A DNA stretch of 64,000 bases from Streptosporangium canum (GTDB taxonomy: Bacteria > Actinomycetota > Actinomycetes > Streptosporangiales > Streptosporangiaceae), in the NCBI RefSeq assembly GCF_900113865.1, contig NZ_FOQY01000032.1, forward strand, positions 1-64,000. The letters are read 5' to 3'. Positions 24,074-30,184 of the stretch are shown here, piece by piece. Within the stretch, counting starts at the first letter, position 1; each line of letters opens with the position of its first letter. A program made the position numbers and the translations under genes. The notes under the pieces were generated by a model that saw only the letters and a program-made list of their open reading frames with translations, searched no databases and had not been told where the DNA came from.

Positions 24074-24270
24074 GCGCCGCCGTGTGGCGGAAGTCATCGC
24101 GGTCTTCAGACAATGGAGGTCAGTGCGTCGAGGTCGCCGACAACCTGCCGGGTACGGTCGCGGTCCGTGACAGCAAGGATCCTGACGGTCCCGCGCTGCT
24201 CTTCACCCCCGCCGAGTGGCGCTCCTTCGTCGGCGGCGTCAAGTCGGGTGCGTTCGACCGGCTGGCCTGA
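24064..24270 (+). CDS. DUF397 protein, copy B1
   Basis: A 68-aa DUF397 protein (MDLSAAVWRKSSRSSDNGGQ...SFVGGVKSGAFDRLA), paired with HTH copy B. Its C-terminus (GGVKSGAFDRLA) equals that of copy A1. The following spacer again repeats the tail of the DUF5753 gene (GTTGAGGAAGTGAGGCGGGA) before a broken DUF397 start. Confidence 0.91.
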   Translation: MDLSAAVWRKSSRSSDNGGQCVEVADNLPGTVAVRDSKDPDGPALLFTPAEWRSFVGGVKSGAFDRLA

Positions 24271-24300
24271 TCCCTCCACGGTTGAGGAAGTGAGGCGGGA

Positions 24301-24453
24301 ATGGACCTGAGCACCGTCGTTTGGCGGAAGTCGTCACGTTCTGGCGGCGCGGGGGAGGGGATCCGTCGCGAGCACCTGCAGGACTTCGTCGACTCCTACA
24401 GAACCGCGCCGTCACTCAGGACTCCGGAAGCACGCCGGCCGAAGACCTCTGAG
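24301..24453 (+). pseudogene. Truncated DUF397 fused to an hsdM remnant
   Basis: The frame starts as DUF397 (MDLSTVVWRKSSRS) and changes at about 24342 into sequence from hsdM. GGAGEGIRR (hsdM 20558-20582) is joined to REHLQDFVDSY (hsdM 20776-20808), then to a decayed form of the hsdM 3' end (CAGAACCG...CAGGA, compare 21036-21090), ending in TGA 24451-24453. The first hsdM deletion lies at the short repeat TCCGCCG present at both break points. It is a scar of a second hsdM copy or of a recombination event at the border of the island. Confidence 0.8.
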
Positions 24454-24574
24454 CCGGACGGACCCCGCCCGCGACGGCCGTGGCGGGCGGGGTCCCCCCA
24501 AGCGAGCTCCTCGACGAAGGCCGCGAGCATGGAACGGAGCCTCCCAGGCGGGAGACACCGTTCCGTGTCAGAAA

Positions 24575-24799
24575 CTAGCGGATCCAGAGCTCATGCCGGG
24601 TGGCCCCGATATAGACGGGCAGGCACCCGTACGAGCTGAAGCCCTCGCGCACGTACTGCTGGCCGACATCGACACACTTGGACTTGGTGGGGTATACGCC
24701 AATGAATATGGGGCTGGCCGCAGCCTGGGCCGGAGCGCTGAGTGCGCTGACTGTCATGGCTGCTATTCCAGCGGTCAGGAGTGCTGCACGTAGGCGCAT
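24575..24799 (-). CDS. Small secreted protein
   Basis: A 74-aa protein with a typical Sec signal peptide (MRLRAALLTAGIAAMTVSAL, cleavage probably after AQA near residue 26). The mature part of about 48 residues has two cysteines (KSKCVDVG and SYGCLP) that could form one disulfide. A GGAAAC site lies just upstream of the start on the minus strand. The family is not recognised; small secreted proteins of this kind in actinomycetes include inhibitors and structural peptides. It lies between remnants of the vWA gene end, so it may have arrived with the rearrangement. Confidence 0.65.
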   Translation of the reverse strand: MRLRAALLTAGIAAMTVSALSAPAQAAASPIFIGVYPTKSKCVDVGQQYVREGFSSYGCLPVYIGATRHELWIR

Positions 24800-24925
24800 G
24801 TGTGTTTCCTTCGAACGCGATGTGATGTCCGGAAATCATCCAGGATGATCTCCCAAATGCAAAGTGCGAAGCTTCGCCGCCCCCGGATACGCAGCGTGAC
24901 CTCCTCTGAGAGGTCCCTCGCGCCG

Positions 24926-25050
24926 GGACGGGGGCCGGAGGACAGCTCGTTCTCCGGCGTCAGGCGAGTTCCTCGATGAAGGCCGTGAGCTGGACGACGT
25001 TCCGCCATTCGTGCACCGTCGCGATCCCGCCGTAAGCGCTCGCCGGAGCC
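24926..25050 (-). pseudogene. Remnant of the 3' end of a vWA gene
   Basis: About 120 bp closely match the end of the intact vWA gene and its downstream sequence (25740-25870): TTCTCCGGCGTCAGG, then CTCGATGAAGGCCG and GAGCTGGACGACGTT in the same order. A shorter match (24504-24528) lies farther left. The intervening 700 bp hold the VapBC-like pair, so that pair was inserted into, or duplicated with, this end. Confidence 0.7.
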
Positions 25051-25070
25051 TTGCCGGACAGCGCTGAAGA

Positions 25071-25505
25071 TCAGTTTTCCGGAAGAACGGTGAGGCGCTG
25101 GCCTTTGCGTAGGTGGCGAGGGGCGACGACCAGGTAGTCGCGCTGGTCAAGGGTCGCGACCTCCCGCAGATCGAAACGCTCGGCAAGCGCGATCACACAG
25201 GCGTCGACCGCCTGGAGCCGTAAAGACGCGTAAGCGGTGAGCAACTCGGACATGCGGCGGTAATCATGTGGGGTCGCTTCGATGACACGGAGTTCGTCAT
25301 CGGCGATCGCGGCGCAGAACTTCGCCGCGAGAGCCGGGCCGCCACGACGCACCGGGTCTGCCAGCAGGTGGCAGATCTCGGTGACCGCGAGCGAGGGCAC
25401 GACCAGTCTGGTCCAGTGCTGTGTGAGGAATCGCACGCAGCGAACGTGATCCTTGTCGGTTCTGTTGAAGGCGGCGACCAGAGGTCCGGTGTCGCAGAGG
25501 ATCAC
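25071..25505 (-). CDS. PIN-domain toxin (VapC-like ribonuclease)
   Basis: A 144-aa PIN-domain protein. Acidic metal-binding residues appear in order: MILCDTGPLVAAF (Asp5), AVTEICHLL (Glu), LQAVDACVIALAER (Asp) and VATLDQRDYLVV (Asp). The family cuts RNA, often tRNA, and is held inactive by a cognate antitoxin. Its start overlaps by 4 nt the stop of the small upstream gene, the normal antitoxin-toxin order. Confidence 0.88.
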   Translation of the reverse strand: MILCDTGPLVAAFNRTDKDHVRCVRFLTQHWTRLVVPSLAVTEICHLLADPVRRGGPALAAKFCAAIADDELRVIEATPHDYRRMSELLTAYASLRLQAVDACVIALAERFDLREVATLDQRDYLVVAPRHLRKGQRLTVLPEN

Positions 25506-25684
25506 GCCGTGGCCACTCCGCCGGACTCTTCACGATGGGGATAGGTCAGGTATTTGTCATGGTGAACGCCGAGATCTGATGGTCCGTGAAGCGCGCCTAC
25601 GAGCGCCGCGAGGTGCCTGGGGAGCCGGGGCTCGTCGAGGTGCTCCTCGGAGGCGCCGTCCAGGGCGTCGTCGTCGAACTTCAT
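25502..25684 (-). CDS. Probable VapB-type antitoxin
   Basis: A 60-aa protein (MKFDDDALDGASEEHLDEPR...EESGGVATA) directly before and overlapping the PIN toxin gene. It is acidic at the N-terminus and has no clear ribbon-helix-helix or AbrB motif, so it is named antitoxin from position and size. Actinobacterial antitoxins of about 60-80 aa without a recognisable DNA-binding domain are common. Confidence 0.6.
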   Translation of the reverse strand: MKFDDDALDGASEEHLDEPRLPRHLAALVGALHGPSDLGVHHDKYLTYPHREESGGVATA

Positions 25685-25780
25685 GGCTTCAGTGTAGGCG
25701 GCTGCCTTCTGACGGCAGTGGGACTTGTCCGAAAGTCATCGCGCCGGGTCGGGCGGCGGAGGACACCTCGTTCTCCGGCG

Positions 25781-27151
25781 TCAGGCCAGCTCCTCGATGA
25801 AGGCCGCGAGCTGGACGACGTTGCGGCACTCGTGCATCGGGACGACGCCGCCGTAGGAGGTGGCCAGTGAGTCGCCGGTGTCCCACTGGCTCACCGGTTC
25901 GGGATTGAGCCAGTAGGCGTGCCGGGCCTCCTTGCTCAGCCGCTTCAGCGTCTCCAGCGCGGGCGGCTGGTAGTTGGAGCGCGCGTCGCCCAGGATCAGC
26001 AGGGACGTCTTCGGCCCGACGGCGTCGCCGTACCGCTCGGCGAACCTCTCGAACGCGTTGCCGTAGTTGGTCCGGCCGAAGCGCACCATGTCGGCCTCCT
26101 TGGCCAGCCGGGTCATCGCCTCCGCCACGTCGGCGCCGGGGACGAAGAACCGGGTGATCTCGTCCACGGTGTCCACGAAGCCGAACGCGCGGACCTTGGT
26201 GAACTGCTCGCGCAGCGCGTAGGTCAGCAGCAGCGTGAAGTGGGCGAAGGAGGCGACCGAGTCGCTGGTGTCGCAGAGGATGACCAGCTCGGGCTTGTGC
26301 GGGCGGCGCGGCTTGTTGAAGGTGGTCAGCGGCACCCCGCCGCTGGACAGCGAGGCCCGCACGGTCCGGCGGAAGTCCAGGCGGCCCCGCCGGCCGAGCC
26401 GGTGCTTGACGGTCAGCCGGGCGGCCAGGCGGCGGGCGAGGGGCTGGACCTCGCGGCGCAGCCTGGACAGGTCGGCCTTCGTCACCCTGAGGAAGTCGAG
26501 CTGCTCCAGCGGCGGCCGTACGGCGGAGCGCGCGATCCGCTCGATCCCGGAGTCCTCGGCGATCCGGCGGCGCACGTCGGTGGAGACGGCGTCCTCGAAG
26601 CGCCTGGTGTTTTCGCCGATCCGCTGCCGGGCCACCTTCTCCGCCAGGCCGCCGCGCTCCTGGCCGGCCAGCACCTCGGCGAGCAGCCGGGCCATGAGCG
26701 TCTCGGGGGACAGCGCCCGCAGCACCGAGTAGGAGAACCAGTTCTGCCGCCCCGGCCCGGCGGGCTGGCGGCCGAAGCGCTCCACCATGGCTCGGGCGAA
26801 CGCGTTCATCCCGTCGGCGCCCAGCAGCAGCTCGGCCAGCCGGTCCCGCAGCTCGGGGACCGCCGCGGTCTCCAGGTCCGGCCCGTCGGCGTCCGGACCG
26901 TCCTCGGGGCGCGGGCCGTACAGGCCGGTGGTCGACGCGGGGAACCACAGGTCGAAGAGCGTGTCGAAACTTGGCCGGTGCGAGGGCCGCTTGACCAGGG
27001 TCGCGGCGTAGGCGGCGCGCAGCGACTCCCGCTCGGCCAGGTCGATCACCTGTAGCGCCCGCGCCGCGTCCAGCCCCTCGGCCGGCGAGACCGGCAGCCC
27101 GGCCGTACGCAGCGCGTGCACAAAGCCGACATGCCGGTCGAGCAGGCTCAC
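25781..27151 (-). CDS. vWA-domain protein (CoxE-like)
   Basis: A 456-aa protein that works with MoxR-type ATPases. The N-terminal two thirds are helical and Arg-rich; the C-terminal vWA domain starts at about residue 275 (PELVILCDTSDSVASFAHFT), where DTSDS is the MIDAS D-x-S-x-S metal site, followed by the conserved Thr region GRTNYGNAF and DARSN. Such pairs act as chaperone-like machines that mature metalloenzymes or remodel complexes. The gene is 64 nt downstream of the MoxR gene in the same direction. Its 3' end has been partly duplicated to the left. Confidence 0.88.
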   Translation of the reverse strand: MSLLDRHVGFVHALRTAGLPVSPAEGLDAARALQVIDLAERESLRAAYAATLVKRPSHRPSFDTLFDLWFPASTTGLYGPRPEDGPDADGPDLETAAVPELRDRLAELLLGADGMNAFARAMVERFGRQPAGPGRQNWFSYSVLRALSPETLMARLLAEVLAGQERGGLAEKVARQRIGENTRRFEDAVSTDVRRRIAEDSGIERIARSAVRPPLEQLDFLRVTKADLSRLRREVQPLARRLAARLTVKHRLGRRGRLDFRRTVRASLSSGGVPLTTFNKPRRPHKPELVILCDTSDSVASFAHFTLLLTYALREQFTKVRAFGFVDTVDEITRFFVPGADVAEAMTRLAKEADMVRFGRTNYGNAFERFAERYGDAVGPKTSLLILGDARSNYQPPALETLKRLSKEARHAYWLNPEPVSQWDTGDSLATSYGGVVPMHECRNVVQLAAFIEELA

Positions 27152-27215
27152 CTCTGGCCCCCCGACTTCCCGGTCTGTCCGCTCACAGGGACTCCGGGCC
27201 TCTCGGTCCGGCCGC

Positions 27216-28067
27216 TCACAGGGCGAGTTCCTTGCGTGCCCGGGTCTGGTCGGAGGCGTGCTTGAGCACGACGCCGAGGGTGGCGCCGACCGTCGCCCCG
27301 TCCAGCTCGGTACGGCCCAGCGCGAGCAGCGTGTTGGCCCAGTCGACGGTCTCGGCGATCGAGGGCGCCTTCTTCAGCTCCAGGGTGCGCATCGTGGCGA
27401 CCGTACGGGCGAGCTGCTCGGCCAGGCCCGCCTCGATCGCGGGCACCTGCGCCAGCACGATGTCGCGCTCGCGCTCCGGCGTCGGATACTCCAGGTGCAG
27501 GTAGAGGCAGCGCCGCTTGAGCGCCTCGGACAGCTCACGGGTCGCGTTGGAGGTCAGCACCACGTACGGCCTGCGCACGGCCGCGATCGTGCCGAGCTCG
27601 GGGATCGTGACCTGGTAGTCGGAGAGGATCTCCAGCAGCAGCCCCTCCACCTCGACGTCGGCCTTGTCGGTCTCGTCGATCAGCAGCACCGCCGGGGTCT
27701 CGGACCTGATCGCCCGCAGCAGGGGCCTTTCGAGCAGGAACTCCTCGGTGAAGATGTCGTCGTGGGTGGCGTCCCAGTCCTGGCCCGTCCCGGCCTGGAT
27801 CCGCAGGAGCTGCTTCTTGTAGTTCCACTCGTACAGCGCCCTGGCCTCGTCGAGCCCCTCGTAGCACTGCAGCCGGATGAGCGAGGCCCCGGTCGCGGCG
27901 GCCACGGCCTTGGCGAGCTGGGTCTTGCCCACCCCCGCCGGGCCCTCGGCGAGCAGCGGCTTGCCCAGCGCGCCGGCCAGGAAGACCGAGGTCGCGATGG
28001 AGTCGTCGGCGAGGTAGTCCACGGCGCTGAGCCGCTCCCGGACGTCGGCGGGCGAGGCGAACCACAT
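27216..28067 (-). CDS. MoxR-family AAA+ ATPase
   Basis: A 283-aa ATPase read from ATG 28067 (MWFASPADVRERL); an ATG two codons upstream (28073) is also possible. Walker A is GPAGVGKTQLAKAV, Walker B is AVLLIDETDKAD, and sensor 1 is VLTSNATRELSE, all intact. It should use ATP to remodel client proteins together with the downstream vWA partner. No client gene is obvious nearby. Confidence 0.93.
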   Translation of the reverse strand: MWFASPADVRERLSAVDYLADDSIATSVFLAGALGKPLLAEGPAGVGKTQLAKAVAAATGASLIRLQCYEGLDEARALYEWNYKKQLLRIQAGTGQDWDATHDDIFTEEFLLERPLLRAIRSETPAVLLIDETDKADVEVEGLLLEILSDYQVTIPELGTIAAVRRPYVVLTSNATRELSEALKRRCLYLHLEYPTPERERDIVLAQVPAIEAGLAEQLARTVATMRTLELKKAPSIAETVDWANTLLALGRTELDGATVGATLGVVLKHASDQTRARKELAL

Positions 28068-28370
28068 GTGCACTCCCAGTACAGGACCGAATGTTGTTCT
28101 ACCCTAGAGGTCCGGAAGTGAGACGGCCACCAGCCCGTGATGATCATGGGGTGCTGACGCTCAGGTGACTACCAGGGGCTCGTGCCCGTCCTGCCGTCAC
28201 GCCTGCTGGAACCTCGCGGGATCAGTTCCTTTCTCGCATATCACTTCGCTGCGGGGAGAGGCCGACGGGGGCGCTGAGCGGATCCACATCACCCTGCGTG
28301 GGAGGTCCGCCGCCGGCAGAGGGAACGGCCGGTTCTGGGCCGCGGCGGACCATCCATCGCGTTCTTGGTC
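28068..28370. other. Intergenic region upstream of the MoxR gene
   Basis: About 300 bp between the MoxR start and the end of the DUF6461 gene. The right half shows no convincing feature. The first 60 bp (28074-28130), with an AT-rich patch TGTTGTTCTACC, should hold the MoxR promoter. Confidence 0.45.
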
Positions 28371-29462
28371 CTACAGAGCGTTCTCGCCGTGCTGAATGTA
28401 GTAATTGATCAGGCTGAGAGCATGGGCGCGCTCGAAGTCGTCGTTTTCGTGGCTGAGATGCGTCTTACCCGCCCAGTTCAAGGCGTGGTAGGCAGCGTCC
28501 TCCGGATTGGAGTTGAGCGCCGACACCAGCGTCCGGGCCGCGTTGTGCTGCAGCAGCAGCCGCCCGGATTCCGTGTCATGACCGGGGACGAGAGACGTGG
28601 CGCCCTCCTCTTCCAGAGCCTCTCTCGCCTGAACCAGAAGTCGGTTGGCCAGACTCCCCACCTTGCCGCGGACCCGCCCGGCACGGCCCCCGCGTTCTTC
28701 TTCGGCGATCAGTTCCAGTGCTTCGTCGATCAATTCACCGCGTAGACCTGTGGTGCGTACGGCCATCTCGGCCGCGATCAGGGCGATCTCCGGCAACCTG
28801 TCCCGGGTAGGGGCCGAGGCGACCGCCGCGATGCGCGGGTCACGCGCGATCAGGCCTCGCGCGTCGTCGTCGAGAAACAGCGCAGGACGGCTCGGGGCGG
28901 TGGAGCCTGTCGTTGCGACGAGGCCGAGATGCGGCTCGTCGAACCAGGCCCGGTCAAGGCGGATGCCTGAAAGCTCCTCGCCGGCCGTCAGCGCGGCGGC
29001 CATCCAATCCTCCCGCCACTGCTCCGAAGCCAGGGTGAGGTTCAGGGATGCGGTCGAGGAGTCAAGCCCCTCCACATCCAGAGGGTCGAAGGCCGTCACG
29101 AGCTTCCCGTGCGCGGCGTAGGAGATGCCCGCGTCATGGTTGACGGTCCAGTGGATGCTGAGCGCCTCGCCGGCGGCGGACAGCTCCCGCAGCAGGGTGG
29201 AGCCGTTTCCTCTGAATCCGACAGGTTCGACGACCACCGTGGAGTCACCGTGCGATGCGAGAAGGATGACCGGTCCGGCGTGCTCATCAAGACCGTAGGC
29301 CTCCTCGCACACCTCGTTCCAGGTCAGTTCCGTGAGCCGGCTGTAGTCGCAGCCGAACCCACGGACGACGTCGCGGGTCGCGGCGCCTCTGATCCAGGTG
29401 ATGCAGACCTGCTCGGGAAAGGTGTCGCGTATGTTCACGTACGCGCTGAAGACCTCACTCAT
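28371..29462 (-). CDS. DUF6461-type hypothetical protein
   Basis: A 363-aa soluble protein read from ATG 29462 (MSEVFSAYVNIRDTFPEQVC). The first ~130 residues resemble DUF6461 (CITWIRGAATRDVVRGFGCD; VILLASHGDSTVVVEPVGFR; HWTVNHDAGISYAAHGKLVT), a small alpha/beta domain of unknown role common in actinomycetes, often with toxin-like or SMI1-type neighbours. The C-terminal part is helical (LIAEEERGGRAGRVRGKVGS; LVSALNSNPEDAAYHALNWA) and is frequently attached to this domain. Function is unknown. Confidence 0.7.
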   Translation of the reverse strand: MSEVFSAYVNIRDTFPEQVCITWIRGAATRDVVRGFGCDYSRLTELTWNEVCEEAYGLDEHAGPVILLASHGDSTVVVEPVGFRGNGSTLLRELSAAGEALSIHWTVNHDAGISYAAHGKLVTAFDPLDVEGLDSSTASLNLTLASEQWREDWMAAALTAGEELSGIRLDRAWFDEPHLGLVATTGSTAPSRPALFLDDDARGLIARDPRIAAVASAPTRDRLPEIALIAAEMAVRTTGLRGELIDEALELIAEEERGGRAGRVRGKVGSLANRLLVQAREALEEEGATSLVPGHDTESGRLLLQHNAARTLVSALNSNPEDAAYHALNWAGKTHLSHENDDFERAHALSLINYYIQHGENAL

Positions 29463-29654
29463 GATCTTTCCATTGTCGTTGAGGGGCAAACGCGGGGCGG
29501 TGCGACCGCCCCGCGTCATGTCATGACCCAGGGCTTCAGCCGCGCCACCTGCTGTGCCTTTCGCCGTGACTGCAGCAATAGGTCAAAGCACAAGGAGGAT
29601 CATTCTGTTGGGTGCTCTTGAATGGTGATGGGCCGTCGGCGTCGGGCGGACGAC

Positions 29655-29799
29655 GCTGAAGCAGCTGGACGCGGTCGACCGCGCTGTCCGGGTATTGCCG
29701 CTGCCCGCTGGGGCTGCGTACCGAGGCCAGCAGGTTCTGCTCTTCGTAGTACCGCAGTGCCCGGACGCTCATGTCTGCCCTGTCCGCCGACTCGAGCAT
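29655..29799 (-). pseudogene. MerR regulator remnant
   Basis: Only the DNA-binding start is left: MSVRALRYYEEQNLL and SPSGQRQYPDSAVDRVQLLQ match the MerR winged helix, then homology stops at about 29655 and the frame runs into unrelated sequence. The effector domain is missing and the usual first helix is partly absent. Confidence 0.75.
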
Positions 29800-29925
29800 G
29801 CTCTAACCGCAGGCGGTTCCCGCCGCGTGACGTCCGGCAGTCGCCTGCCGCCGGCCCCTCTTAGTCGCCGATCTCCGCTGATTTCGAGGCGCCCGGTGAA
29901 ATGCGCTATCCTTCAAGAGCTTCAC

Positions 29926-29999
29926 GCGCCGCTAGCTCAGTTGGTTAGAGCAGCTGACTCTTAATCAGCGGGTCCGGGGTTCGAGTCCCTGGCGGCGCA
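29926..29999 (+). tRNA. tRNA-Lys (anticodon CTT)
   Basis: A 74-nt tRNA. The acceptor stem GCGCCGC/GCGGCGC is perfect, the D-arm is AGCTCAGTTGGTTAGAGC, the anticodon stem GCTGA/TCAGC encloses loop CTCTTAA with anticodon CTT, and the T-arm contains GGTTCGAGTCC. The discriminator base is A29999; no CCA is encoded. Confidence 0.97.
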
Positions 30000-30008
30000 C
30001 AGCGAGAG

Positions 30009-30041
30009 AGCCCGGGTCGGCATAGCCGACCCGGGCTTTTT
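30009..30041 (+). terminator. Terminator after tRNA-Lys
   Basis: A perfect 13-bp stem (AGCCCGGGTCGGC/GCCGACCCGGGCT) with a 3-nt loop ATA is followed by TTTT, 10 nt downstream of the tRNA. Confidence 0.93.
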
Positions 30042-30130
30042 CCATTGGGCGACCTTGAGGTGGTGCCCGGCGTCGAGGATGAGGGCCGCCGCTCCGTGGC
30101 GGAGGTCGTGCGGCCTTACGGGCGGCAGGG
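30042..30130 (-). pseudogene. Tyrosine recombinase C-terminal remnant
   Basis: The minus strand encodes RPHDLRHGAAALILDAGHHL followed by KVAQW, the box II region of phage/ICE tyrosine integrases (H-x-L-R-H; catalytic His and Arg). Nothing of the rest, including the active tyrosine, is recognisable. It lies just past a tRNA-Lys gene, a classical attB position, so it is probably the scar of a lost integrative element. Confidence 0.72.
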
Positions 30131-30184
30131 CGGCGCGGCGCGCGGTCAGGAGCCGTGTCGGTCCGGAGCCGTGTGGTCGTGTGG

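Larger units (their letters stand above)
22996..24345 (+). repeat. Direct repeat copy B: divergent promoter + HTH-DUF5753 + DUF397
   Basis: Copy B of the repeat described at 12835. It ends in a truncated third DUF397 start (24301-24345). Both copies point the same way, so recombination between them would remove about 10.2 kb carrying the restriction-modification operon and the SAH-hydrolase-like/Nudix pair. Confidence 0.85.
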
